From assembly GCA_934098555.1 (NCBI GenBank), contig CAKOOQ010000026.1, forward strand, positions 1 to 15,654: a DNA stretch of 15,654 bases, given 5' to 3'. Made by a program: the position numbers and the translations under genes. The DNA is from an uncultured Bacilli bacterium. Lineage in GTDB: Bacteria > Bacillota_I > Bacilli_A > RF39 > UBA660. This document shows positions 6,221 to 14,575 of this stretch, one piece after another. The notes under the pieces were generated by a model. The model saw only the letters and a program-made list of their open reading frames with translations, was not told the origin of the DNA and did no database searches. The number at the start of each line of letters is the position of its first letter. Position 1 is the stretch's first letter.

Positions 6221-7759
6221 TTATAAAATCGTTGCCCCATTAATACCTGTTGGTAAACCAATGAAATACCAAAGAATAGTTAAACATAGTAAGATGACAC
6301 CGGTTGCAATGGCATAAGGAGTTTGAATCTTAATAGCTTCTATAATACTAATACTGTTTTCTTTCTTGCAATAATCATTTAAAATAGCTAAATAAATAAC
6401 AAAGTAAGCTAGCATGGGCGTAAGGCCCATCGTTACACTTTCGCCAAAACGGAAAATGATTTGACAAAATTCAGGTGTCATTCCGGCATTCATAAAGACA
6501 GGAATAACAACTGGAGATAAAATGCTCCATTTTGTAACTGAGTTAGGCAGTAAAAGGGTGGCAATAGCACTTACGACAAAAAGCATGATAATAAGGGGAA
6601 CTCCCTGAAAACTTGTTTTAGAAAATAAGTTAGCTAAAAAGGCTACCAAAACATTCCCGATATTGGTATATTTAAATAAACTAATAAAGGTAGAAGCAAA
6701 GAAGATTAAAACTAAAGTCTTACCAATATTATCTAGGGAATGACCAAGCGTATCGACAAAATCTTGGTGATTATTAATTGTTCTAGCTCCAAGACCATAA
6801 AATAAACCCAATATGACAAAGAAAATCGTCACAATGAAAACAAAGCCATTGGAGAAAAAAGAATTATAACTAAATAACTTATCGACATATAATACTTGAC
6901 TATTATCTAAAAGCTTACCAGACAAAGGAAGACCAGGGATAATGTTATAAATAAAAATAAGAATATAGATGGCTCCGGCAAATAAAGAGAAAATGAGGCC
7001 TCTTAATTCTCTTTTCGTAAGAACACTTTCATCTTCTTCTAAAACCTCGGCAACTTCATACTTATTTAACTTTGGGGCCACTTTTTTCTCAGTTAACATC
7101 GTAAGGACATATGTAAGTACCAAAACAGCCACAGCCATAATAAAGATAGCACTAATAGAAGCCATTCGATATCCCATATCAATCACTCTTGCACTTGTAA
7201 GAGAAAGACTTAATAAAGAGCTATCAACACTTGTAAATATTACTGACAAGCCTTGTCCACAGGTAAGGCCCGCAAAAGATGCAACAACTCCTATTAAAGG
7301 ATTTCTTTTACCATATTTAAATACCAAAGCACTTAATGGAAGTAAAACAATATAAGATAAATCACCTAAAACACTGGCAATAATACTAATAAATACAAGC
7401 AAAAAAGTAACGGTATTTCTTTTCATTTTCTTTGTTAAGGCGGTAATGGCTGTTTTTAAAAAGCCACTTTTCTCCATAACACCAAAGCCCATTAAAACTA
7501 TAATCAAAGTACTTAAAGGAGCAAAGGAAACAAAATTGGCTACTGTTGAAGAAAAAATATATTTAAGTCCTTCAAAACTAAACAAGTTTTGAACAGTCAC
7601 GGTACTAACTGAGTATTCTAACGTCGTAGCATTAATAGTATAAAGAGTTTGACTAAAATCTAATAAATATAAAACTCCACTTATTATAAGTATAATACAT
7701 ATTAAAATCAAAAAAGTCATAATAGGATGTAAACTTTTTTTTGTTTTTTTATTATTCAC
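6221..7759 (-). CDS. AbgT-family transporter
   Basis: 512 residues from GTG 7759, six bases after AGGTG. A GTG at 7768 is in frame but has a poorer ribosome site. The length and about a dozen hydrophobic helices fit AbgT. The C-terminal half carries LLPNSVTKWSILSPVVIPVF, then MTPEFCQIIFRFGESVTMGL and TPMLAYFVIYL, matching the AbgT pattern of a Ser-Lys-Trp hairpin and a DS/ES-V-TN...TP...Y helix. Relatives include E. coli AbgT, which takes up p-aminobenzoyl-glutamate, and YdaH/MtrF, which export folate-pathway compounds such as sulfonamides. The substrate here is not decided by sequence. It overlaps the end of the DUF951 gene and is the last gene of the parA operon. A8 and A7 runs occur just after the start (7735-7750). 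Confidence 0.85.
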   Translation of the reverse strand: MNNKKTKKSLHPIMTFLILICIILIISGVLYLLDFSQTLYTINATTLEYSVSTVTVQNLFSFEGLKYIFSSTVANFVSFAPLSTLIIVLMGFGVMEKSGFLKTAITALTKKMKRNTVTFLLVFISIIASVLGDLSYIVLLPLSALVFKYGKRNPLIGVVASFAGLTCGQGLSVIFTSVDSSLLSLSLTSARVIDMGYRMASISAIFIMAVAVLVLTYVLTMLTEKKVAPKLNKYEVAEVLEEDESVLTKRELRGLIFSLFAGAIYILIFIYNIIPGLPLSGKLLDNSQVLYVDKLFSYNSFFSNGFVFIVTIFFVILGLFYGLGARTINNHQDFVDTLGHSLDNIGKTLVLIFFASTFISLFKYTNIGNVLVAFLANLFSKTSFQGVPLIIMLFVVSAIATLLLPNSVTKWSILSPVVIPVFMNAGMTPEFCQIIFRFGESVTMGLTPMLAYFVIYLAILNDYCKKENSISIIEAIKIQTPYAIATGVILLCLTILWYFIGLPTGINGATIL

Positions 7760-7949
7760 CGTTATCACCTATCACTTTTTTTAATTTTCTTTCAAATTCT
7801 AAACGATCCATCATGATTTCTCTTTGACAATAAGCACATTTAAGCTTTATATCTACACCCACTCTTGTAATTACCCAATCGTTGGTTTTACAAGCATGGG
7901 GCTTTTTCATGATAACATGATCACTTAGCTTATATGATTTCTTTTCCAT
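7752..7949 (-). CDS. DUF951 family small protein (YyzM-like)
   Basis: 65 residues from ATG 7949, after GAGGTG (7959-7954); an upstream in-frame start at 7961 would lie before that site. SYKLSDHVIMKKPHACKTND, then W-x-V/I-x-R-x-G-VDIKLKCAYCQR and a final MDRLEFERKLKKV match DUF951, a conserved short Firmicute protein. The CxxC plus an upstream His-x-Cys suggests a metal-binding knuckle. The function is unknown. In many Firmicutes the gene stands between a mechanosensitive channel or parB and ychF, so the upstream context is the expected one. Its start overlaps the end of the channel gene by about 20 bases, which implies coupled translation. Confidence 0.9.
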   Translation of the reverse strand: MEKKSYKLSDHVIMKKPHACKTNDWVITRVGVDIKLKCAYCQREIMMDRLEFERKLKKVIGDNGE

Positions 7950-8739
7950 TATGCACCTCAATCTGATTGTAAGGAATCTTTATATTCTTTCCCTCATATG
8001 TTTCTTTGACCAATTTATGAACTTCTCTTTTAACGCTCCACTGGTCATTTGACTTACAGTATATCATTATAGCATAATTTATGGCAGAATCACCAAAAGA
8101 ATCAATTCCTAAATATTTACTGTCTTTAAAAACACCAGGAATTTGTTTGCTTTTTTCAACAACTTCTTTTAAAGCGGCTTCTACTTTTTCAGTCGTTTCT
8201 TCATAAGCCGTTGGTATTTGAATAATTAAACCTGCTCTTTGTTGAGATAAATTCACAACAGCGTTGACATTACGATTGGCAAAAATATAAACTTCACCAT
8301 TGGCACCTTTTATTTTTGTACTTTTTAAAGTGACTTCAATAACTTCGCCTAAGAAATTATTAATTCGGATATAATCTCCTATTACATAGTAATTATCTAA
8401 AATAATATAAATTCCACTCATAAGGTCTTGGACCGTATCTTGAAGAGCCAGACCTAAAACAACACCAGCAATTCCTAAAGAGGCCAAAATACCTTTTGTA
8501 TCAACACCATAAATATCTAAAATCATCATCACCGCGATAGCACAAATAAAGAAAGTACTAATTTTGGTTATAAGTTCGATAATAGTGGTTCTTCTTTTAG
8601 CCTCAAAACTACCTTTACCGCGGGTAAATAAACGATTAATAATAGCTTTCCCCACCTTAATTAAAAATGTGGTAAAAACAATAATTAAAATAGGTAAAAC
8701 AATTTTTCTTTGGAAAAAAAACTGAAAGATACGTTCCAT
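7930..8739 (-). CDS. Small-conductance mechanosensitive channel (MscS family)
   Basis: 269 residues, close to the minimal three-helix MscS form. Membrane helices lie near residues 12-32, 55-76 and 84-112. The pore helix is GILASLGIAGVVLGLALQDT, with the Gly/Ala-packed face typical of MscS TM3, followed by VQDLMSGIYIILDNYYVIGD and the beta domain (FLGEVIEVTLKSTKIKGANG, YIFANR). It opens when membrane tension rises, releasing solutes during osmotic downshock. The ATG overlaps the parB stop as TAATG, with GAGGAA upstream, so it is translated with parB. The linkage of an MscS-like gene to parB is common in Firmicutes. Confidence 0.9.
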   Translation of the reverse strand: MERIFQFFFQRKIVLPILIIVFTTFLIKVGKAIINRLFTRGKGSFEAKRRTTIIELITKISTFFICAIAVMMILDIYGVDTKGILASLGIAGVVLGLALQDTVQDLMSGIYIILDNYYVIGDYIRINNFLGEVIEVTLKSTKIKGANGEVYIFANRNVNAVVNLSQQRAGLIIQIPTAYEETTEKVEAALKEVVEKSKQIPGVFKDSKYLGIDSFGDSAINYAIMIYCKSNDQWSVKREVHKLVKETYEGKNIKIPYNQIEVHNGKEII

Positions 8740-9632
8740 TATAATTCCTCAATTCTAATACCCAGTATTTCCAAGATTCTTTCTAAATCTTTAGGGGAAT
8801 CATATGGAATTTCAATTTTCTTTGTATTAATACGTACTTTGGTACCAACCTTTTCACGCATCATTCTTTCATAAATAGAGTTACGAATATTTTTAGGTTC
8901 TTTTTGTTTTTCTTGTTCTTGTTTTTTAGGGAGTTGTTCGTCATTTAAAAGTTGCTCTAAAGCGCGAACACTTAAGTTTTCTTTAATCACTTTATTAGCT
9001 AGCTCATTGATTTTTTCTTCATCTGTTAATTTACTTAAGGCTCTGGCATGCCCCATAGATAAATGTCCTTCTTGAACATATATCTTAACTAAAGGAGGTA
9101 AAGATAATAAACCTAACATATTGGTGACATGACTTCTACTTTTACCAAATTTTTCGGCAAATTCTTCCTGTGTAAAACCACCAAGTTCAATAATTTTTTG
9201 ATATGCCGTCGCTTCATCAATCGGATTTAAATCTTCTCTTTGAATATTTTCTAAAAGAGCAATTTCCATCATTTCTTGATCATTAAAATCTCTCACAACG
9301 GCTGGAATGGTTTCTAAACCCGCTATTTTAGCAGCTTTGAGTCTTCTTTCGCCGGCAACGAGTTCATAACCTTTAATGGCTTTTTTAACAATAATAGGTT
9401 CAATGACTCCATGTTCTTTAATAGACGCAGCAAGTTCATTTAAAGTTTCTTCATTAAAAGTTTTACGAGGTTGGTAAGGATTACTTCTTATATCACTTAC
9501 TTTAATTTCGCCAACGGTACTTTTTTGTTCGGCTTCAGCAATGGTGTTTTTTTCAAAGTTTTCAAAATTAATAACTTCATTTGAAAATAATTGTTCCAAT
9601 CCTTTTCCTAAGGCTTTTCTCTTAGTCTCCAT
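8739..9632 (-). CDS. parB: Chromosome-partitioning protein ParB (Spo0J)
   Basis: 297 residues, full length. It opens with the ParB signature RKALGKGLEQLF, then IRSNPYQPRKTFNEETLNEL. Residues 94-97 are GERR, part of the CTP-binding pocket, followed by LLENIQREDLNPIDEATAYQ. A helix-turn-helix follows (TQEEFAEKFGKSRSHVTNML, about 154-173), which reads parS sites. A Lys/Glu-rich linker leads to the C-terminal dimer domain. ParB loads on parS as a CTP-dependent clamp and spreads to form the partition complex; in spore formers it also affects sporulation through ParA/Soj. The gene overlaps parA by 11 bases. No consensus parS site was seen in this window. Confidence 0.95.
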   Translation of the reverse strand: METKRKALGKGLEQLFSNEVINFENFEKNTIAEAEQKSTVGEIKVSDIRSNPYQPRKTFNEETLNELAASIKEHGVIEPIIVKKAIKGYELVAGERRLKAAKIAGLETIPAVVRDFNDQEMMEIALLENIQREDLNPIDEATAYQKIIELGGFTQEEFAEKFGKSRSHVTNMLGLLSLPPLVKIYVQEGHLSMGHARALSKLTDEEKINELANKVIKENLSVRALEQLLNDEQLPKKQEQEKQKEPKNIRNSIYERMMREKVGTKVRINTKKIEIPYDSPKDLERILEILGIRIEEL

Positions 9633-10407
9633 TTCGACTAATCACTTCCTTTGCTAAATTTTGGTAAGCTAAAGTAGCTCGACTTGTAGGATCATAATCA
9701 CTGATAGGTTTACCATGACTTGGAGCCTCTACCAAACGCACAAGTCTTGGAATAATCGTGTTAAATACTTTAGATTTAAAGCACTTTCTTACTTCTTCAA
9801 TAACTTCTAAACCAATATTGGTTCTACCATCTAACATGGTTAGTAAAACACCTTCAATTCTTAAATTAGGATTCATTTTATTTTGAACCATTATAATAGA
9901 ATTTAAAAGCTGTGTAATACCTTCAAGAGCATAGTACTCACATTGAACAGGAATAATAACAGAGTCACTAGCAACTAAGGCATTCATCGCGGTTGTTCCT
10001 AGTGATGGTTGACAATCTATAATGATATAATCATATTTATCTTTGATTTCTTCTAAATACATTCTTAATTGTTCATTTTGATGAAAAGAGGTATCTTCAT
10101 ACATTTTTCTTATAAATTCCACATCCACACCCGCTAAGTTGATAGTCGCCGGAATAACAGATAAATTTTTAAATTTTGTTTTAATAATTGCTTCTTTTAT
10201 GTTACAAGCCCCTGTAATCACATCATAAATATCATGCTCAAAATCATTATTATTTAACCCAAGACCATTAGAAGCATTACCTTGCGGATCCAAATCTATT
10301 AAAAGTGTCTTTTTTCCTTCTTTTCCCAAAGCAGCTGCCAAATTAATACTTGTTGTTGTCTTTCCAACGCCACCTTTTTGGTTTACTAATGAAATAACTT
10401 TTGCCAT
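9622..10407 (-). CDS. parA: Chromosome-partitioning ATPase ParA (Soj)
   Basis: 261 residues, the Soj length with no N-terminal DNA-binding extension. KGGVGKTT (11-18) is the deviant Walker A of MinD/ParA ATPases, followed by LLIDLDPQGN (35-44) and YIIIDCQPSLG. The end carries LVEAPSHGKPISDYDPTSRA, a hallmark of chromosomal Soj. ParA dimerises on ATP, binds DNA without sequence specificity and is stripped off by ParB, which moves origins apart. ATG 10407 follows AAAGGGTGG. First gene of a five-gene overlapping operon with its own promoter. Its presence with parB suggests the window lies close to the chromosome origin. Confidence 0.95.
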   Translation of the reverse strand: MAKVISLVNQKGGVGKTTTSINLAAALGKEGKKTLLIDLDPQGNASNGLGLNNNDFEHDIYDVITGACNIKEAIIKTKFKNLSVIPATINLAGVDVEFIRKMYEDTSFHQNEQLRMYLEEIKDKYDYIIIDCQPSLGTTAMNALVASDSVIIPVQCEYYALEGITQLLNSIIMVQNKMNPNLRIEGVLLTMLDGRTNIGLEVIEEVRKCFKSKVFNTIIPRLVRLVEAPSHGKPISDYDPTSRATLAYQNLAKEVISRNGD

Positions 10408-10437
10408 ATTACCACCCTTTAATTTACATCTACAAAC

Positions 10438-10466
10438 ATTTTAACATAATTACTTTCTTTTGTCTT
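10438..10466 (-). promoter_or_regulatory. Promoter of the parA operon
   Basis: AAGACA (10466-10461), a 17-base spacer and TAAAAT (10443-10438) preceded by TGT. It lies between the terminator of the upstream cassette and the parA ribosome site. Confidence 0.6.
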
Positions 10467-10482
10467 TAATATTTTATAAAAG

Positions 10483-10507
10483 AAAAAAGCTTTCTTTTTA
10501 CGAAAGC
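10483..10507 (-). terminator. Terminator of the nuclease-helicase cassette
   Basis: GCTTTC (10507-10502), a seven-base loop and GAAAGC (10494-10489), followed by six T (10488-10483) on the minus strand. It separates the accessory cassette from the parA promoter, after a 3' untranslated stretch of about 90 bases. Confidence 0.8.
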
Positions 10508-10599
10508 AAATTCATAATGGTTATTAATCCCGTATTATTAATTATCCAGCCTTTTCTTTAATTCCAGTTCTAAACTAATCTTATTTTTATCATAAATAA

Positions 10600-12171
10600 T
10601 TACAAGTGATAGTATTTCATTGTTTGTTCATACTCTTTATCAATCATTTCCTCAAAACCTACGCCTAATTTTATGTCAGTGCCAAAAAACAAACTATCGT
10701 AAACTAAATTACCTTTAAAAGGAATAATTGATGTTGTAACCGTATAAGGTAGTTCATCATAAGGAATAATTTCATCAATGTTTGCGTTTAGGCCCCTTAT
10801 CATATAAACTTTGCCATCAGCTAATAAAGCTGTATATTCCTCTTCATAACGACAGATAACAAATGTTCCTCTAATGCCTTTTTTAAATTCTCCAGCGATA
10901 CTTAATTCTTCTTTATTAAATTTATAAGGATTGGCTAGACAAAATTCTGTCGTTATAAATTCCTTATTCTCCCAATATTTTTTTATAACATCTTCCATTT
11001 CAGCTGGATTAATGGCTTTTTGATTATAAAGTTTAAGATGAGGATTTATCTTATATTTTTCGTTTGTGAATTCTAATAATGCAAAATAGATTTTGTAAAA
11101 TAAGTCGACATCTTTTTTAGATAAACAGGCATTTTTTTGCTCTACATATCTTTCTTCTTTATTCATTCTATTTTTTAGTTCTCGTACTTTAATCTGTTTA
11201 GCTTCATTAGGGGTACATCCATTTAAAGCCCCAGATGGCATCTCGTCCATCGCATCATCTAAGGTTTTAAAAAATTTAGTTAAATCTATATTGTGTAAAG
11301 CAGGAACACTTTTTATAAGCTCTTTTAAATAATCTCTTTCAAGATTAAGCATGGCATAATCTCTAATTGGCTTAATGACTGATGGCCAATAAAAAGGTAA
11401 GTCACGTAACTCTTTTAGAAATTTTTTGATTTTAGGATTATAAATATCAAAATCATTATAAAACATTGTTTTAAATTTTTTCGAGTCAATATTTATATTA
11501 CCAGCAAGACCTTGTTTTTTTCTTTGTTCATCTAAGTCATCTGCAATATCAAAAAAGTCATTAAAGATGGCAACAGGCATTGGTTCTTTTAAGTCTTCGA
11601 CTTCTTGTAAACGAATGAAAACATAATAATTAAATAATTTATTATTTACCATATGTTGCCATAATAATTCTTCTTTTACGCCTGTGACAACCGAGCCAAT
11701 TTGACAAAGAGATGGCAAAAGGGCTGAACCTTGCATTTTACAATAACTCACTAAAAATTCATTGATGTCGTCTATTTTCTTTTGGTCAGCCCACTTAACA
11801 TTTTTTAAGGCCTCTTTTACTTTATCTATTATTTCTTCAGGAATACTAATATCATCATCAAAAGAATGATAAAGCAAAAATTTATCTCTTAGAATATTCC
11901 TTTCCCAATTGTATTTATCAGAAAATAACATTTGTCTTGATGAATCATCATGATGATTTACCATATAATCTAATATCATTTTTAAAAATTTTAGTTCTCT
12001 TGTTGTACAAATATCAATAATATTATAAGAATCCTCATAAACCTTGTAGATGGCCTCTAGCATTTTCGTCTTCGTTATCTTGTCATATTCCTTAAAATCT
12101 TCTACGATTCTCGTATATTGTTCATAAACATATTCTTTGCCAAAATCTTTTATTTCCTCAAACATTTTCAT
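10600..12171 (-). CDS. 523-aa protein of unknown function, third gene of the nuclease-helicase cassette
   Basis: A soluble protein with no membrane segment or signal peptide. The first ~430 residues are mostly helical and charged. They contain GALNGCTPNEAKQIKVREL, a segment resembling the N-G-x-(T/S)-P-N-E motif of some helical-repeat proteins. The last ~90 residues (from about 435) look like a beta-rich domain: YTALLADGKVYMIRGLN, ELPYTVTTSIIPFKGNLVYD and GVGFEEMI. I recall LP..V.T.LLPFKG.I.YD tails in uncharacterised proteins of gut Firmicutes, some with SEC-C metal-binding motifs; no such metal motif is visible here. It follows the helicase gene by 34 bases without an intervening terminator. 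The start at 12171 has only a weak ribosome site (GGGA); ATG 12165 is an alternative. No function assigned. Confidence 0.8.
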   Translation of the reverse strand: MKMFEEIKDFGKEYVYEQYTRIVEDFKEYDKITKTKMLEAIYKVYEDSYNIIDICTTRELKFLKMILDYMVNHHDDSSRQMLFSDKYNWERNILRDKFLLYHSFDDDISIPEEIIDKVKEALKNVKWADQKKIDDINEFLVSYCKMQGSALLPSLCQIGSVVTGVKEELLWQHMVNNKLFNYYVFIRLQEVEDLKEPMPVAIFNDFFDIADDLDEQRKKQGLAGNINIDSKKFKTMFYNDFDIYNPKIKKFLKELRDLPFYWPSVIKPIRDYAMLNLERDYLKELIKSVPALHNIDLTKFFKTLDDAMDEMPSGALNGCTPNEAKQIKVRELKNRMNKEERYVEQKNACLSKKDVDLFYKIYFALLEFTNEKYKINPHLKLYNQKAINPAEMEDVIKKYWENKEFITTEFCLANPYKFNKEELSIAGEFKKGIRGTFVICRYEEEYTALLADGKVYMIRGLNANIDEIIPYDELPYTVTTSIIPFKGNLVYDSLFFGTDIKLGVGFEEMIDKEYEQTMKYYHL

Positions 12172-12205
12172 AAACGACCATTCCCATCATAAATACTTAC
12201 AAAAG

Positions 12206-14086
12206 CTACTTTATATTTTTCTTTATATATTCACTTAATTTTTCATCAGTACAATAAACATAACATCCTTTTAATCCGCGGGTCATTAATGTTCTATACG
12301 TATTTTTTATGATTTTTCCAGCAATTTCATCTGCTGTTTCTTGACCCTGTTCTTTGGCTATTTTATTTATGCCTTTTAATGAACTGTCACTCTTAGCTCT
12401 TTTTCTGTAATCTGTCACAACATGTTCATTTTCATATCTCATATCGTTGCCAATTATGACACCAATATAATCAAATTCCAATCCTTGAACGGTATGAATA
12501 CATCCTACCTCATTAACAGATGTAGAACCTATTGCAAAAGACTCACCAACCTCTAAATTCCAACTCATTTCAAAATTTTTCTCAGAAATTTGTATTTCAT
12601 GATAATTTGTATTATTTCTAGAACTTCCTTTTGGCCATTCCCAACAGTAACCTGCAACAATGCGTGATTTATTATTAAGACGATTTTTTTCTTCAATCAA
12701 TTTTCTTAATTCATTTGGATCATCAAGTACTCTAAAGTCATAATCAAAACCATCTATATCAAGATTAGCTGTATCTCTGATTTCTAAAATCCTATCAAGC
12801 CAGGCTAAGTAACCATCCGAACCATTGCAACGAAATTGACTATCTAATTCAAATAAGTATATACCTGCCCCGAGTTCATTAGCATATTTTTTAATTAAGT
12901 CTTCACTACCAATATCTCTTAAAGTTACCCTTTGATCTTCGTCAAGAAAAAATACAGAAAATCTTGAGGCATTAATAATCTCTTTAACTTGATTTTCGCC
13001 TTTGTTTTGATAACTGCCTGACTTTTCAGTTAATCTATGTGCTTCATCAACTATTAAACAATCTAATTCATTTTTTTCAGCATCTATAAAATTACCGGAG
13101 CCTTGAAATAAATGATTGATATATGTTTTTGTGAAATTTCCTCGTAATTTAGTTGAATAAACATTTCTAGGAGCCATATTTTTAGTTACATAAAAGCATG
13201 TCATATTTCTATTATTTAATTCAACAAGAAGGTTGATAGCCAACACAGATTTTCCAGTTCCAGGACCACCTCTTATAATCATAACGCTTTTCTTATTTTT
13301 AGAAATAGTATCAATGGCATTTCTAATGGCATATTCATAAATTATTTTCTGATTATCAATCATGTAAAATTCTTTATTACCTTTTAGCATGTCGCTTAAA
13401 GAATCCTGCAACATTTTTGATGGTCTTATTTTTCCACTTTCAATTTCATAAAGTAAGTTGCCGTCGTCACCTTCTAATATGTATTTTTTTATAAAGTTTC
13501 TTAATTTAACCACATCATTATGACCAAACAAAGGAGCATTGTCTATATATTCTTTGTAATGACCAGAAAGTAATGTGTCATCATCCTCAAAGTAGTAATT
13601 ATGCAGATAGGCACAAGGTATTACATTTATATTTTTTTGTTGTACTAGTTCATTATAATCTTTTATTAGATTAGCATACGTCATAGCTTGATATGACGGA
13701 TGAACAACATCTCTTAAACTATGTCCTGTATAAGTATTTACTTTATAGATGCCATCAACTTCATCTACTTCTTTAGCAACACTCCACTGTTTCAATTCAA
13801 TAATAATTATATTAGACTTTTCTTTATTATAACCTGACATCATAAAATCAATTCTACAACCAGTAGGAGGTATATTGTATTCTATGGCAATACCACTGTT
13901 ATTTGGTATCTCGTTATCATTTAGAACTCCTCTCATATATTGTAAAGAATTTTTCCAAGAATCAAATTCAGGAATACTAGGTTTTCTTTTAATAACTTCT
14001 ATATATTTATTTCTAATTTTATCTGCAATAATCCCTAAGTCAACATCATCCATAAATTCAGATTTTATTCCTTCATACACTAACAT
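12206..14086 (-). CDS. PD-(D/E)XK nuclease fused to SF1 helicase (DUF2075 / Schlafen group 3-type)
   Basis: 626 residues; ATG 14086 follows AGGTGAA. The N-terminal ~200 residues carry a PD-(D/E)XK nuclease core: RIDF with D80, IIIIELKQW with E97-x-K99, and a RecB-type QxxxY at 133-137. The rest is a helicase of the DUF2075 type: Walker A GGPGTGKS (273-280), Walker B DCLIVDEAHR (342-351), FLDEDQR (380-386), then IHTVQGLEFDYIGVIIG and YRTLMTRGLKGCYVY as the C-terminal helicase motifs. All key catalytic residues appear intact. The layout fits an enzyme that translocates on and cuts DNA or RNA. From memory, staphylococcal Nhi, an anti-phage protein, also joins nuclease and helicase in one chain; similarity was not tested. 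It lies 39 bases after the MazG-like gene and 34 before the 523-aa gene. Stop codon TAG. Confidence 0.85.
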   Translation of the reverse strand: MLVYEGIKSEFMDDVDLGIIADKIRNKYIEVIKRKPSIPEFDSWKNSLQYMRGVLNDNEIPNNSGIAIEYNIPPTGCRIDFMMSGYNKEKSNIIIIELKQWSVAKEVDEVDGIYKVNTYTGHSLRDVVHPSYQAMTYANLIKDYNELVQQKNINVIPCAYLHNYYFEDDDTLLSGHYKEYIDNAPLFGHNDVVKLRNFIKKYILEGDDGNLLYEIESGKIRPSKMLQDSLSDMLKGNKEFYMIDNQKIIYEYAIRNAIDTISKNKKSVMIIRGGPGTGKSVLAINLLVELNNRNMTCFYVTKNMAPRNVYSTKLRGNFTKTYINHLFQGSGNFIDAEKNELDCLIVDEAHRLTEKSGSYQNKGENQVKEIINASRFSVFFLDEDQRVTLRDIGSEDLIKKYANELGAGIYLFELDSQFRCNGSDGYLAWLDRILEIRDTANLDIDGFDYDFRVLDDPNELRKLIEEKNRLNNKSRIVAGYCWEWPKGSSRNNTNYHEIQISEKNFEMSWNLEVGESFAIGSTSVNEVGCIHTVQGLEFDYIGVIIGNDMRYENEHVVTDYRKRAKSDSSLKGINKIAKEQGQETADEIAGKIIKNTYRTLMTRGLKGCYVYCTDEKLSEYIKKNIK

Positions 14087-14125
14087 TTACTTCACCTACA
14101 AACCATTATTCAAACATTAAACTTT

Positions 14126-14440
14126 CTATAATTTATCGTATTTTGTACTCTTACCTTTTGCTTTTTCAATGGGATATTTTTGAGCGCTAATATCCATTTT
14201 TTCTAAAACTATTTCTTTAGGGTCAACGCCTATCTGATGACAAAGCAAAATACAGTAATTAAGCACATCAGCTATTTCATACTTTAATTCATTTTTGTCA
14301 TAATTATTGTCCCATTGAAAACATTCAAGGAGCTCGCCAGCTTCAATAGAAATCGATTTAGCCAAATTTTCTGGCGTATTAAATTGTAACCAATCCCTAT
14401 CCTCAGCAAACTTAACTATTTTTTCTTCAAGTTCTTTCAC
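14126..14440 (-). CDS. MazG-like nucleotide pyrophosphohydrolase
   Basis: 104 residues from GTG 14440, which follows GGAAGTG by five bases. An in-frame ATG at 14476 sits inside the promoter's extended -10 and would not be in the transcript. The start MKELEEKIVKFAEDRDW matches the usual MDEL..KI..F..ERDW opening. SIEAGELLE (E33-xx-E36) and EIADVLNY (E55-xx-D58) form the ExxE...ExxD magnesium site of all-alpha NTP pyrophosphohydrolases. The family tail KYPIEKAKGKSTKY is complete. Such enzymes cleave (d)NTPs to monophosphate and pyrophosphate. As the first gene of the cassette it could lower nucleotide pools or alter signals beside the nuclease-helicase. Stop codon TAG. Confidence 0.9.
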   Translation of the reverse strand: MKELEEKIVKFAEDRDWLQFNTPENLAKSISIEAGELLECFQWDNNYDKNELKYEIADVLNYCILLCHQIGVDPKEIVLEKMDISAQKYPIEKAKGKSTKYDKL

Positions 14441-14466
14441 ATAATCACTTCCAAAGTTATATAGAT

Positions 14467-14475
14467 AGTATAACA
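14467..14475 (-). promoter_or_regulatory. Promoter of the nuclease-helicase cassette
   Basis: TGTTATACT on the minus strand gives an extended -10 (TATACT 14472-14467) with no good -35. The predicted transcript start near 14460 argues for the GTG 14440 start of the MazG-like gene. Confidence 0.5.
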
Positions 14476-14523
14476 TAACATCTTTATTTTAGCGAATTAT
14501 AAAAAATGATTAAATTAAAAATT

Positions 14524-14551
14524 TTGATATCTTTTGTCATTATGATACAAT
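14524..14551 (+). promoter_or_regulatory. Promoter of the divergent membrane-protein gene
   Basis: TTGATA (14524-14529), a 16-base spacer and TACAAT (14546-14551) preceded by TGA. It is about 50 bases from the divergent cassette promoter, so one regulator could act on both. Confidence 0.7.
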
Positions 14552-14575
14552 AACAATCAAAAAGGTGGTGAAAAA

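Noticed and set aside
7252..7262. TTGTCCACA resembling a DnaA box
   Set aside because: A single near-match inside the AbgT coding sequence with no cluster around it; it does not support an origin here.
6969..7355. Plus-strand frame of 128 codons
   Set aside because: Shadow of the AbgT gene, which has clear family motifs on the other strand.
7733..7750. A8 and A7 runs at the start of the AbgT gene as a second phase switch
   Set aside because: A runs of this size are common in this AT-rich window and the frame is intact, so there is no specific support.
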